Of a stretch of 64,000 bases of DNA, positions 21,988 to 32,792 are shown piece by piece. The position numbers and the translations under genes are program-made. Within the stretch, counting starts at the first letter, position 1, and each line of letters opens with the position of its first letter. The stretch is from Neofusicoccum parvum (taxonomy: Eukaryota > Ascomycota > Dothideomycetes > Botryosphaeriales > Botryosphaeriaceae). The stretch lies in assembly GCA_020912385.1 (NCBI GenBank), contig CP087217.1:744001-808000 (forward strand), written 5' to 3'. The notes beneath the pieces were generated by a model. It was given only the letters and a program-made list of their open reading frames with translations. It was not told the origin of the DNA and ran no database searches.

Positions 21988-22335
21988 CATAAGCCTTGGG
22001 AAGATGTTGGATCCTGTCAATATGAAGAACGGACGTGGAGGCGATCGGTTGAAGAACAATGCCACTGCAGGTCTCATTTTGTACGAAATACCCTCCATAT
22101 AAACGAATTTTGGATTGGAATGGGAATTTATCTCACTGCACCAGGTCGATGTGGCCAAATTTAGATAATAAAAGCTATGTTCTGAGCTTTCAAGTAACAT
22201 ACTAAGACAGTGACTACCTTGGCATTGTTGAGTCTCGAGCGTTCAGCTGGTCTCTACGACACAATATAACATGTGTATGAGAGAAGGCTGCCTCTTCCAT
22301 CACTCAAAATCCCATTGGCAACCAGGTAAAAATCA
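21988..22335. other. Convergent intergenic region
   Basis: About 350 bp lies between two facing 3' ends. It is moderately AT-rich and shows no gene. Confidence 0.55.
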
Positions 22336-22960
22336 TCAAGATGCTCTTTTCCCTTCCAGAAAGACTGAGGACTCAAAGCAGAAAAGGACCCGTCCATCGG
22401 GTAGCTTCGCCTCAGCGGTGAACGTATAATTCCCCGTCTCAAGAAACATTCCAAGGATGACGTAGTCGGCAATCAGCTCATTCCGTCCCGGCTTGAGCTC
22501 ATGGCCATACTTTCCGTTATGCCTCAAGATTATCTGAGGATAGCTGACAAGTTTCTCCTCCAACACGTAGGGTTCGCCGCCGTCCTTTGTCGTGGTCAGC
22601 TTGAGCACGGAGTCATTGAGGTTCGGCGCATCGGGCGCCCAGCCTTTGAGGAAGGCGAAGAAGCGGTGGTCTCTGTTTGTGCTGTCAGTGTGTTTTGCAC
22701 AAGCCCGACGAACGTGAGGCTTCGTACGCTGTGGGCGGGCTTGGCGCGACGTCGAACTCTTCGATCTCAAAGAGCTGTTCCCGCCAGGGAGTGCCGCAGT
22801 AGTATGCATCGTTGTCACCGAGAAGCTTCTGGCGCTGGGTCATGGTATGGACGTGAGAGGGGAAGGTGAGTGTTTCCTGAGACGGAAGAGGAATAGTAAG
22901 TGAGATTGCACACTGCAGAAGTGAGAGCAGGGGAAACGAATATGCCCAGAAGGTCTTCAT
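22336..22960 (-). CDS. Small secreted protein, possibly ML-like
   Basis: Two exons, 22960-22728 and 22681-22336, give 192 residues; the 46 nt intron has a GTACGA donor and CTGACAG acceptor and the frame joins cleanly (SPPTA/TNRDHRFF). A signal peptide is evident (MKTFWAYSFPLLSLLQCAIS). The mature part is mostly beta-like, with only two cysteines (YYCGTPW and LFCFES) near its two ends, one possible N-glycosylation site (NYT), and a closing NYTFTAEAKLPDGRVLFCF. That last strand, G-x-Y-x-hydrophobic...DGR...C, resembles the end of ML (MD-2-related lipid-recognition) domains, which bind lipids outside cells or in vacuoles. The similarity is weak and I cannot confirm it without a profile search. 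A generic small secreted beta-sandwich protein is the safe description. Confidence 0.65.
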
Positions 22961-23827
22961 GGCACGTGAGTTCCAGCGAAGCTAACGTGTTGTCCTGCGG
23001 ACGGCAGTGGCGGCAGGTGGGACTGCTGATAAAGTAAAAGAAGCTTCTTGCTGTTGCCTGGCGATCTGCAGGGAAGTGGCCTGCAGTGGCGGCCGCGGTT
23101 CAGCCCAAGACGGCACGGCCGACCCCCAACACCAACACCAACACTGCACCGCCGCCTTGTTTCGATTTAAGCTTTGCACTCCTTCCGCCAAGCATGTCTT
23201 CCCCGGATTACCAGCCAGATCGTGGTCCCCAAGAGGCTTGGAACAGCCCGCACCCACCAACATAAGCGCCAGACCTCTCCGGCCTGGTTATGGCGTCACC
23301 GATTCACAATGGCTGAAACGCTGACCCGTCCTGAAATAAGGGGCATTATCCTTCCGTATAGTTTCTTTTGAAGTACTTGAGCGGCTGGAATGCTAAATCT
23401 GGCTTTGGAGAAGTCTCCACCAACAATGTCTTCTGCAGAACTATTGGGTTTCGAAACACGATTCCAGCCCCCTATCATTGCAGTGCCATCCTACTTTGAT
23501 TTCCAAATGTGGTCTTACTCAAAAAAATGAAGAGATTGAAGCAGTGCAACCCCGATCATACCAGCATATCCCGTGGATGGAATGTGAATGAACCCTGTCT
23601 ACCGACTGCTGTGGGATCCTTCTTGTGAACACCAACCCGTCAGCCAGGCTGAGTTCTGATGTTGGAGACCTTTCTGGGAAAGCACTGCTACAGCTACCGT
23701 TGTACCATCATGGGAGATATAAAGGCCCGTCAATGCAGCAATGAGACACAGTGTAGTCTTCACCTTATCAACTTTCACAGCATAAGGATACCCGCTATTT
23801 CTGTCATTCTCTCCAAAGCCTCTCGTT
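22961..23827. promoter_or_regulatory. Divergent promoter region with TATA box for the SGNH hydrolase
   Basis: These 870 bp lie between two divergent genes for secreted proteins. A TATAAA box at 23718-23723 lies about 105 bp before the ATG at 23828, a normal distance for a fungal TATA promoter with a short leader. No gene is seen. Confidence 0.5.
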
Positions 23828-25743
23828 ATGATCAGACTATCGGCATTCCTGTTCGCCTCAGCCGTGAGTGCAGGTGTCTTGCCCAGACAAGATGACTCCG
23901 CCTCGGTGGCCTCCATGGTGGATGCCGCGGCCTCCTCCGCCTCACTGGGAGCCTACGCAAAGCCAACTCAGGTTTGCTCTCCATTCACTTGTGGCCTAGT
24001 CTCGATCAACTGACAGTCTACAGGCGATTAGCGAGATCCTGGCCATCGGCGACTCCTACACAGCAGGCATCGGCTCCAACGGACTGCCAGACCGCATCGA
24101 GGGCTCGTTCGACTGCAGTCGGTACGACCAAGCCTGGCCGCTGCAGCTGCAGGGCAAAGACGATTGGTCTCAGTTCAACGGCGACACTCATCCGGTGCTT
24201 ACGTTTGGGGCCTGCACTGGACACAAGATGGATGATCTTGTAAAAAACCAACTGAAGCAGGGGGACCCGAACCCGAACCTGGAGTTCACAAATATTGGCA
24301 AGCCACAGATCACTGTGTTGACTATTTCTGGCAATGATGCAGAGTTTGGCGAGTATGTGATGCGACCCTGGGAGGACTTGAGGCATTCATCCGGAAGGAA
24401 TTTCCAAGTGTCAAAGCGCACATACGCATCTGGATGGATGCTTCAACTCCGCAGATTGCTTAACAAGGCTGACCTCTTACAGTGCTGTCAACGACTGCAT
24501 TCTCCGGGCCTGGCTGCCAGGAGACTGCGATCAGCGGCTGACTGGAATCGGCAACAAGATCAACGACCAGCCATTCAAGAACCAGCTGATCCAGACTTTG
24601 GTCCAGGTCATCGCCGCCGGCCGACAAGCCAAAGGCGCCAATCCGCCTGAGGCTTTCCAAGTCTACATAGCGGGCTATGTCGGCTTCTGGAACCACGACA
24701 ACCCCGCCTGCGACGACGTCTCCTTCGGATACTGGTGGTTCTCCAAGCCTAAGCTGACGCGCGACCTGCGCAAGCGCATGAACGACCTGGTGGACCAGCT
24801 GAACGGCGTGATCCGCGAAGTGGCCGCCTCGATGGACCACCTGGGCGTGTTCTACGTCGACGGCTTCCAGTCGGCGTACGACACGCACCGCTTCTGCGAG
24901 CCGCCGGACGGGCCCGACTACCTGGCGGAGCCCATCGGCAAGAAGACGTGGTTCTGGCACCACCTGTCACCCAACCTGATTGGCGGCGGCGAGGGGCCCG
25001 ACGGCACGTCGACGGCCGGGCTGGACAACCGCACGCAGGAGATCCTCGACTACCTGATGCCGGACAAGGCGCAGCAGGCGGCCATCAGCGAGTCCAACCC
25101 GCCGTGGAACAGCGACGCGTTCAAGAGCGAGGACGCCTTCTACAGCGCCCTGGCCGCCGCCATCGGCAACGACACCGACGTCCACGTCAACCTCGACGAG
25201 GGCACGCGGCGTATCTTCCACCCGAAGGGATCTGCATACACCCCCTACGCGGACGCCTTCCTGGCCGCCATCCGCGCGAACCGCGACCCCGTCAACGCCG
25301 CCTCGCCGACGCCGACGGCCTCGCCCACGCCGTCGCCCACCGCGGCGCCGTACGCCACCGGCACCTGCAGCTTCCACCTGGACGAGTACGAAGCGCCGTG
25401 CCTGTCGGACGCGAACAACCTGTCCGCGGATATCGTGCTCAAGGACAACGCCGGGACCGAGATCGGCAACACGGGCGGCAACAAGGGCATAAACGCCGGC
25501 TCGTCGCTGTCCCTGAGCAGCAAGCTCCCCAGCCAGCTGGTCGTGACCGGCGAGCACCAGGGCGACTACGTGCAGTTCACGTACGGGGACCTGTCGTGGA
25601 CGAACGGCAAGCCGAAGAAGGACGACGGGGGCGCGACACTCGCGTACTGCAACAGCGGCGGGTGGGACCCGAAGGAGGGGCCTACGTGCGGGCGTATCAC
25701 GCAGAATTCGAAGAGGCAGATGGATTGCTTTTTCCGGTGCTGA
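23828..25743 (+). CDS. Secreted SGNH/GDSL hydrolase with C-terminal cysteine-containing domain
   Basis: Three exons, 23828-23971, 24024-24352 and 24483-25743, give 577 residues. The second donor is GTATGT. Signal peptide: MIRLSAFLFASAVSAGVLPR, with a Kex2-like end. Catalytic blocks: ILAIGDSYTAG (nucleophile Ser59), TISGNDAEFG (oxyanion Asn152) and RRIFHPKG (His404), the SGNH set of the esterase/lipase superfamily. The spacing between blocks is long, like the large fungal cell-wall or extracellular lipase-like SGNH proteins. After a Pro/Thr/Ser linker at about residues 435-455 (ASPTPTASPTPSPTA) comes a separate domain of about 120 residues with six cysteines, beginning CSFHLDEYEAPC and ending MDCFFRC. 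It may anchor the enzyme to a surface or polymer; I do not recognise it. The likely reaction is ester hydrolysis outside the cell, substrate unknown. GC content rises sharply in the third exon. Confidence 0.88.
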
Positions 25744-26068
25744 GTAACTCTTCTTTTGTCAGTCTTGGTTTTTGGCGCATCTTGAAGGTGCGGGTAGGAC
25801 CTGCAGTGCAAGTTCACGAGAATTTATGATACTCAATGATATGTGTTTCCATACCGGAGGGTCTTATGGTTTGTTGATTCAGAATATTAGGTATCACGAA
25901 ATTATGGGATCTGTTCAGAAAGTAATGCCACATGTTAATGCCATCAGAGGCAGTTTAAGTGTTCGTCCAAACGCAGATGTGCATTGAAAGAAGCATAAAG
26001 CTCATCTGGATGAATACTTCAACTGCCCATCTGTGAACTAGTTGCAAACTTGCGAACTGACCGCGTGT
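25744..26068. other. Convergent intergenic region
   Basis: About 325 bp of AT-richer sequence lies between the SGNH hydrolase and SARAF 3' ends. No gene is seen. Confidence 0.55.
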
Positions 26069-27060
26069 TCATCTCCGTCTCGTTCCTCCAAACCCAGTGC
26101 TTTCATATCTTGTCGTGCTCGGTGAAGATGACGAAGGACTTCTGTACGTCCCCGACGAGCCCTCCCCAGCATTGTTCCCCCACAAGCCATTTCCGCGGGT
26201 CGAATCGCTTCTCCGGTTCGCACGGCTTCCAGCCATATAGCCTCCCGCAGCCCCGGCAGCAGCTCCGCTCCAGAACCCAGGTCTCCATCCCTGGGCGTTG
26301 GTGTTGCTGCTGGGATACGACTTCCGACCATAATTGTAAGATGCACGTGGGGTGTACGGTGGCGGAGGGTCGTCGCCGGGACCGCCCCAACCGCCGCCAC
26401 CTCCTCCGCCGCCGCCGTCGAAACGCGGGCCGGTCCAGGTGTTTGGATTCATGGAGTTTCCGCGACCAACGATGCATGCTTTGAAGAGCATCCAGAATAT
26501 GACACCGAAGAACAGCAGCCAGAAGACGATGCCAATGGTTTGGCTCGTCGAGTCGCCGTCGCCGCTCCAGCTGCTGCCGCGGTTCCCGTATTTCTCCAGC
26601 CCCTTTGATGTCAGAACCAGGCGGTACTCGGCGCCGCAGCTACCCTTCAGGATATACGGGTCGTCGGGAGAATCGTAGCCTTCGCAAATGACGTCGGTGG
26701 AGCCGAGCTTGAATTCCTCGGGGAGGGAAGCTGTGCAGGTCCACTGAATGTTATCGTCGTCGTAGTCGGAGCCGGCGTTTTTGCAGCGCATCACATCGAC
26801 TTCGTAAAGGCCTTTTGCATCGCCGCCGATACATGTGAGCTGCGGGGTAGTGGGTCAGCTCTGCGCACAGCATCCTGGCGATGCAAGCATACCTGAGGAA
26901 TTGGCGACACGCGACGCGCAGAGGTCTTCTGGCCATTCCGGAGGGTCAGGGTTTTGACGTTGGAAAGGAGGACGCTGTTCTTCGGATTCTTCGCGGCTTC
27001 GGCGGCGTCGGTGGCGGCCAGAGCCAGCAGTGCCGGGGCGAGAAGGCTGGTGAAACGCAT
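26069..27060 (-). CDS. SARAF: SARAF-family store-operated calcium entry regulator
   Basis: Two exons, 27060-26893 and 26839-26069, give 312 residues; the 53 nt intron has a GTATGC donor. Signal peptide MRFTSLLAPALLALAATDAAE, then the family's lumenal domain: VLLSNVKTLTLRNGQKTSAR, RRVSPIPQLTCIGGDAKG, and cysteines in YEVDVMRCKNAG, WTCTASLP, DVICEGY and GSCGAEYRLV. One transmembrane helix lies at about 157-180 (IGIVFWLLFFGVIFWMLF). The cytosolic tail starts with a Gly/Pro-rich segment and is Ser-rich to the end (FGGTRRR). In animals SARAF sits in the ER membrane and turns off STIM/Orai calcium entry. Fungi generally lack STIM and Orai, so the fungal role is open; ER calcium control is the reasonable guess. 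It is transcribed divergently from PBN1 from a 288 bp spacer. Confidence 0.9.
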
Positions 27061-27348
27061 GGTGGTGTGTCTCTTCCTCAGGCGCGGAAGAGAGAGGTCG
27101 AGAGCGGCTACATTGGTAGATATGTGGGCGGCAGTGGCGTCAGAGGACACGGTGGCTGGAGCTCCAGGCAGGCGACCGAGTGGTCAACAAAGGTCGCGGT
27201 GCCGCTGGAGCTCACCAGGCGGCGAACAACGATCGGCATGGAGCTCTTCGGCGCTAGGCCCAGAGCGGCATAACGCCGGTGCAGCTTGCCCTGGTCCTTA
27301 TTGCGACCACCTGGTCATCGGGCCACTCCAACTGCAACAACACGCGCC
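27061..27348. promoter_or_regulatory. Shared promoter of SARAF and PBN1
   Basis: Only 288 bp separate the two ATGs, which point away from each other, so both promoters must lie here or overlap the neighbouring gene. No TATA box is visible; the sequence is GC-rich. Confidence 0.55.
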
Positions 27349-29166
27349 ATGAGGGAGAGAATAACTTACTTGCTGCATGTCGGTGAGCAGGGCTTCGACC
27401 CGTCGACACTCACCGTGAGCAAAGATAGCCTTGCTCTTCCGCCCATCAAAGCTGCAAAAGAGCACCGCCTCACCATCGGCTTCTCCGAGCTGCCGCAGGA
27501 GGTCACTATTCACACTCTATCCGCTAGCTTCCCAGGCAACGCCGTACTAACCTTCCGCAGCTCCTCACCGTCCTGAATCAGTCCCACGAGCTTCACATTC
27601 GCTGGACATCACCCGAGCCCTACACGCCCACTCCACCATACGTCTCGCGCATCTCTCCCGGCCTTCATGTCTATTTCACTCCGCGCAAAGGCCAGAAAGC
27701 GTATGAAACACCTGCTGATACTGCTGCGTCCGGCATGCTTAAATCTGCCCAGTGAAGCCCTGTGCCCAACCCTGAAGACGGTCTTTGGTGATGAGTTGAA
27801 GTGCGAGACGCCGTCGGTAAACCACCTCCCATCTGTCACATGACTCGACCTCCGTACTCATGCGTCTCTCCCAGGACACCTTCATTGGTACTCCCATACT
27901 TGCAGAGCGCTTCTCCATGTCTGCATCCTCCCAATACCACAACTTGCTTCCGTCGCTGCACAACCTGGTCACCTACGTCTCGGAGAAGTTCTGCTCCACG
28001 GATGCTTGTCGAGACAAAGCCTCAACACTCCTCTTTGCCGATTATGTGGATTTTGACTTCGACACCATCTCACATGCCCTGATCATCAACGCGTTCTGGG
28101 CCGAGGGTCCCACTGAAGGCGGAATGTGGAACGAGGAAGTCAGTCGCGGAAAGGCCGACACCATGGAAGTTGGAGTCTTGAACAACGAGGTCCCAATCGA
28201 GCCTGAGGAGCTCTCTCTCTCTGGATTCCTGACTGTTGTTGGCGATGATACGAAAGCTAGTACGTGAAGTAAAGATACATCCTACGTACCTACCACTAAC
28301 GCTGTTCAGAACCCACACTTTTCTCCTTCCCCTCCCGTCACCACCCCCTCCCCTCAACCGCTCACCCTGTCCATCCGACCTACCACACCACCTTCGACCA
28401 ACCCACCGGCCTCCACCCAACCCTTCGCCTCTCCTTCCCACGCCCGAAGAAAACCCTCACCCCACCCGACGCCTCCTGCGCACTGCACACCTATCTTACC
28501 CTCCCATCCACCTTCTTCCTCGACAAATACCAATTCTCCGACCCACTCTTCCTCTCCTCCCACAACCTCCGCAACCTCCGCGCCCTTGCCGGCGCCACCG
28601 ACCTCGAAGCGCCCGACTGGGTCGTCCCGCAGTGGGGCAGCGTCGCGCTGTTCGAGCTCGCGCACCCGGTGCCGCATCCGGACTCCGAGGAAGCCGGCAA
28701 ATCCAGCCCCTTGGCCGCCGACGACGACGGCGGCGAAGACGCCGACTTCGAAGTCACGATCCCCCTCCACCTGCGCTACCTTCCCCCGGCGCAGAACGCC
28801 TCCGGCCTCGTCGACGCGTCGCTGCCCTGGCCGGTCGTGTTCTGGGCGTGCAAGGCCGAGGAGGGCACGAAGATGAGCGTGAACCCGTTCGACCGCACCA
28901 ACCTGGGGTATGATGGGCTGTTTGGCAACAGGGTTATGTTTTATCACGTGCCGCCGGCGGCGGACGTGGCTGACGTTGATGGCGGGCTGGTCGAGACGCT
29001 GAAGGTGCCGGTGTTGGATCTGGATCGGGCGTGGTATGTGGAGTATGGGACAATTGCGGCGGTGGGTTTGGCGATGGCTTGGTTGTTGTTCAAGATTGGA
29101 GGCGTCGTAAGGGAGAGTGGGTTTGGGAGAGGGGCAAAGGTAGAAGGGGAGAAGAAGAAGCAGTAG
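27349..29166 (+). CDS. PBN1: PIG-X/Pbn1 family, GPI-mannosyltransferase I subunit
   Basis: Five exons, 27349-27501, 27561-27700, 27753-27816, 27875-28259 and 28310-29166, give 532 residues. All four introns are 50-59 nt, and every frame joins. Family features: MRERITYLLHVGEQGFDPS at the N-terminus, HELHIRWTSPEPY, the LCPTLKTVFGDELKC segment, a central EEFSLSGFLTVV-like block (EELSLSGFLTVVGDD), and the C-terminal core TYLTLPSTFFLDKYQF ... LRALAGATDLEAPDW ... VELTIPLHLRYLPP-type strand (FEVTIPLHLRYLPPA). One transmembrane helix near the end (IAAVGLAMAWLLFKIGG) leaves a short basic tail ending KKKQ. With Gpi14/PIG-M it adds the first mannose to the GPI anchor in the ER; yeast Pbn1 is also needed for processing of vacuolar proteins. 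Third and fifth exons show the usual weak conservation of this family. Confidence 0.88.
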
Positions 29167-29498
29167 GATGAATGAATAACGCCATGTTTGATTGGAGCTG
29201 GATCATGGGAGCTGAAGCAATAGATAGTAAATAGTCCTTCTTCTGGCTCGTTCGAGGAGAAGCGGCAGCAATGTCTGAATCGAAAAAGAGGGGGAAAACG
29301 AGAAAAGACAATTTCGCCCGTAGGTTGAATTCTAGATCTACAGGCGTAATCCATCAGGGATTCGTCACGTCTGTTCATAAGACATGCACCATGCGTCATA
29401 CATGGTCTATGAACATGAGTCCGAGCGTCTCCGATGTTTTTGTGATATTCATCTCGTTCATCTTATAATCCACATAAGGGAAGAATACCCTAATCTCA
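29167..29498. other. Convergent intergenic region
   Basis: About 330 bp lies between the PBN1 and PhyH-type 3' ends; AT-richer, no gene seen. Confidence 0.55.
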
Positions 29499-30419
29499 TC
29501 ACTCATCCTTTGAGAAAAAGCCAACATCGCCAGCATCACTGCCCATCTTCACCGCCCTCTCTCTCATGCCCTCAGCCCTCTTCCTTACGCTTTCCTCCAA
29601 CCCACTGAAATCGCATTTTCCGACATAATCCCCTATGCCGTGCTGCAGCACATTCCTCGCCCTCTCCTTACTCCCCCGCACCAAGCCCACACTCCCATGC
29701 AACGTCATCCTCTCCACATCCGCACTGTAAACCCCTCTATGCAGAATGTTGTTATCGTAAAACACGCAATCCCCCGGCTGCATGACCACGACCTTCATCC
29801 CCTCGATCTCCTTCTCCCACGGGCCGGCGGCCCTCTCGGCCTCGGTCCTCGCGCGGGCGTGGCTGCCGGGCACGACGACCAAGCTCCGGTCCTCGAACAG
29901 GGCGAGGTTCCACTGGGCGAAGACAGGGGGCTCGCCGCGGGCGGCGCGCAGGCGGGCGACCTCGTCGGCGGGCGCGGCGTCGGCGGGCACGTCGTCGCGG
30001 TGCCAGCGCAGCTCGAACGCGGCGTCGGGCCGCACCAGCAGGTTGTACAGCTCCATGACCAGCTCGTCGTCGCCGGCCCGCAGCAGGCTCTTGCACACGC
30101 CCATCACCGTGTCGCCGAAGTACGAGGCCGCGAACACCCCCGCCGACGGGTTGGCCGGGTGCAGCAGGTGCTGCACCCCCCAGATCCCGTGCGACGGGTC
30201 CGACGGCCACGGCGGGAACTGCTTGGGCAGCGTGCGGATGTAGGGCCAGGCGCCGGCGCGCGCCGCGGTGGTGAGCTCCGCGGTGGCGGAGCGGAGGGTG
30301 GAGAGTTGGTCCGCGGAGAGCAGGGAGGGGATGTGCACGAAGCCGTCGCGGGCGAGGGAGGCGCGGAGGGACGAGGGGGAGGGGATGGTGGAGGTGGTTG
30401 TTGTGGTTTCGGTGGCCAT
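29499..30419 (-). CDS. PhyH-type Fe(II)/2-oxoglutarate dioxygenase
   Basis: One exon, 306 residues. The start chosen is MATETTTTTSTIPSPSS; the frame is open upstream to 30887 but that part reads as random. The fold is phytanoyl-CoA dioxygenase-like: LARDGFVHIPSLLSADQL at the N-terminus, the iron-binding RWHRDD (His140, Asp142), QWNLALFEDRSLVVVPGSHA, and the distal iron ligand in YDNNILHRGVYS, followed by an arginine (VERMTLHGS) for 2-oxoglutarate. Members oxidise fatty acyl-CoAs or diverse metabolites; this protein lacks a peroxisomal C-terminal tripeptide (it ends SKDE), so phytanoyl-CoA oxidation in peroxisomes is unlikely. It lies alone between housekeeping genes. The coding sequence is very GC-rich, and its antisense strand carries a long shadow frame. 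Confidence 0.83.
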   Translation of the reverse strand: MATETTTTTSTIPSPSSLRASLARDGFVHIPSLLSADQLSTLRSATAELTTAARAGAWPYIRTLPKQFPPWPSDPSHGIWGVQHLLHPANPSAGVFAASYFGDTVMGVCKSLLRAGDDELVMELYNLLVRPDAAFELRWHRDDVPADAAPADEVARLRAARGEPPVFAQWNLALFEDRSLVVVPGSHARARTEAERAAGPWEKEIEGMKVVVMQPGDCVFYDNNILHRGVYSADVERMTLHGSVGLVRGSKERARNVLQHGIGDYVGKCDFSGLEESVRKRAEGMRERAVKMGSDAGDVGFFSKDE

Positions 30420-30974
30420 GGTTGTTTCTTGGTGGAGGGTTGGCGATGGCTGAGGCTTGAGTTTTGTGAGGCGCTGGGCGAGCTCAGTCGGGTGGTGGAG
30501 GCTGAGGCATTGCTCTTGGGGCGCGGGGCGATTTGTGGTGAGAGCGAGAGAGCATGGGTTGCAGTGGTTGGAGGTGTTTGGTGGGCCAAGGTCGCATGTG
30601 CGGGGGTCAATTGATCGGCAAGGCACGCGCTTGCCGGCGGGGTTGTACTCAGCTCGACCCATCAAGTCCACCAAGAAACGCTGCGGCGGAAATCGCCTAT
30701 CGACGAATGAAGGTCTTGTCGATCCAAGCATCAAATCTTCCACTATTTTTTTGCGACCTCCGACGCAGCCAGGTCCGGCGCAATCCCGCCCTACTTCCAT
30801 TACTCGTACATACATGTCTGCATCTGCCTTCCGAACCCAACTGTCTATGGAGTATCTGTCGTGTGCCACCATATTGCAAGCAGGCAATTCGAGTTCTCAT
30901 TTACTCAATCATCCTGCCAAAATCCCCGAACGCCCACCGTACTCAGTCCCACCATCCCGGCCGTTATGACGTCA
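30420..30974. promoter_or_regulatory. Intergenic region upstream of the PhyH-type gene
   Basis: About 555 bp contains the PhyH-type promoter and the AOS1 3' UTR. Frames present on both strands (up to 170 codons) lack ATG starts in good context or recognisable content. Confidence 0.45.
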
Positions 30975-32406
30975 TTACGTGGTGAAGATAGGGTGCATCG
31001 CATAGACCGGAGCCTTGGACTCGTCGCCGTCGAAGAGCATCAAGTTCTGGATCGGCTGCTCTCGCCTGCCGATAACGTTGATGACGTCCTGCGCCAGCTG
31101 GCCACCAAGGAATGCCGTGACCGGCGCCAGCTCGCTACCGAGATTCTGCAGGAACTTGCGCAGGAACTCGCTGGTCAACGTTTCTATCGGCAGTTGGAGC
31201 TCCTTGTGCTTGTCCGTTGCCAGCGTCGTGAACAGTTGCAGATCGGCTGGCGTGTGCGATGGGTTCCGCGCGTTAGCCTTCTGGAACTCCCACAGCGCGC
31301 GTATGCACGTGAGAAGCGGCGTGACCTGGCGCAGCTTGCGGCGGTTGCCCTGGTACTCCGGCGGCAGAGGTGATGTGTTGGCCAGAAGAAGCGGAGAATA
31401 GATCTCGCGCTTCGTGACGAGCTCCATGCGCTTGCCGTTTTCGATGCCCTTGTCTGAGAAGGCGATGATGGAGCGGGTCGCGGACTCCTGCTTCAGCGCG
31501 GTGGCGATGTTGGACTTCTCGCGCTCAATGACGTAGTCGTGCTGGATCAGGTCGGCGAAAATGTAGCCATACATGCCGTGCGCGCCGGCGGCGTAGAAGG
31601 GCTTTTGCGACAGCCTGGTGGAAGCGTCGACGGTGGAGAGGGTGGTGTAGTCCAGATCGGTGGCAATGACTATGTCGAAGGGCTGGTAGAACTCGGGCAC
31701 CTTGGTGCTGATGTCTGAAGTGTCTATCATGATGGCCACGCGAGGATTAAGCTTCTGGATCTGCGGGGCAGCAGCTTTGGCACGCTGTGGAAGTATCAGC
31801 AGCTGTCACGCGCTGGACCCTATCCACTCACATTCTTGCCGACGTCGTCCTCAGCGATGAAGAACTGGGAGCCGAGATCATCCTCAGTGACGATCTCGTG
31901 GTCGACGATGGTCAGGGACTTGATGCCGGCGAGAACGAGGTTCTTCGCGACTTCGTTGGCCAGGGCTTTGATCGAAATGAGAAGGACGTTCGCAGAGCGA
32001 AGTCTGGGCAGATCAGCAACGCGCGCGGCGGGAGCAGAGGGCAGACTCACCTCTCCTGGGCCTGGACGCCCCAGAGGCGGATCTGCCTGTCGTAGAGCGC
32101 GATCTCATCTGGACGGCCAGTCAGCGGGCGAAGACAAGCGGGAGACGGCAAGACCGCGCGTGCAGATCAAACAGAAACACACGTGGCCAGCCGGCGGGAC
32201 GACAATAAGGAAGAACGGGGTGAGGGTGAGACAAGCCCGCGTGGGCGGACGACAATGGGCGTGTCCGTACCTGCACTGATGGTCTGGGCCTGGGCGATGG
32301 AGGCCACCACTTCGCCGGCGGGATCTTCGGCGGGCAGGGCGCCATTGGCGAGGGGCAGCGCCACCGGCAGCGCGGCAGCGACGGGGTCAACCACGGGGTC
32401 AGCCAT
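30975..32406 (-). CDS. AOS1: SUMO-activating enzyme E1, Aos1 subunit
   Basis: Four exons, 32406-32271, 32108-32051, 32003-31832 and 31784-30975, give 391 residues; the introns are 162, 47 and 47 nt. After a 45-residue Ala/Pro-rich leader the E1 fold begins DEIALYDRQIRLWGVQAQER, then ANVLLISIKALANEVAKNLV, IKSLTIVDHEIVTEDDLGSQ and FIAEDDVGKNRAKAAAPQ, the ThiF/E1 half-domain common to Aos1, Ula1 and Uba1. The middle insert is variable. The C-terminus closes with LTSEFLRKFLQNLGSELAPV and FLGGQLAQDVINVIG, which is diagnostic for Aos1. Aos1 pairs with Uba2 in the nucleus to adenylate and transfer SUMO; the catalytic cysteine is in Uba2, so its absence here is normal. It shares a 386 bp divergent promoter with the next gene. 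Confidence 0.92.
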
Positions 32407-32792
32407 GCCGAGGTGGTGCAGTCGAGCGGCGGCGGGCAGCGCGAGGCGACTTTATAGAAGCTTGGTTGTTCCTGAGCGCTGCAGGCCGGCGGGCGCTACG
32501 CCGTGTGAGGCTCGCCTGCGCGGATCGGCGGGCCCCAGACGGCGCGCCCAGCTCGTGCAGCGGGGCCGGCGACTAATGCCCCGACCGCACGACGTAGCTG
32601 TCAGTGTCAGCCACTGCCTCCTCCCACCTCCGCCAGCTTCTCCACCGCCGCCTGCCGACCCTTCCCCTTTCCGTGCGCGCGCGATCCCAGCAGACCGCGC
32701 CCCGCGACGTGACTCGCAGCTGGACGCGCCGCCGCCGACAGGGCTGTGACATGACGCGCCGCCCCATCCCGGTTCCTTTGTCCAGCAGCATC
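32407..32792. promoter_or_regulatory. Shared promoter of AOS1 and the galactose-binding-fold gene
   Basis: 386 bp of GC-rich DNA separates two divergent start codons. The rightward frame is open from 32604 but its first good ATG is at 32793, so the region is taken as promoter and 5' UTR. Confidence 0.5.

Noticed and set aside
24948..25829. 293-codon plus-strand frame inside the SGNH hydrolase exon
   Set aside because: Arg/Gly-rich shadow of a GC-rich gene in another frame; the SGNH frame carries the motifs.
29640..30614. 324-codon plus-strand frame opposite the PhyH-type gene
   Set aside because: Antisense shadow of a very GC-rich exon; no motif, while the minus strand has the iron-binding residues.
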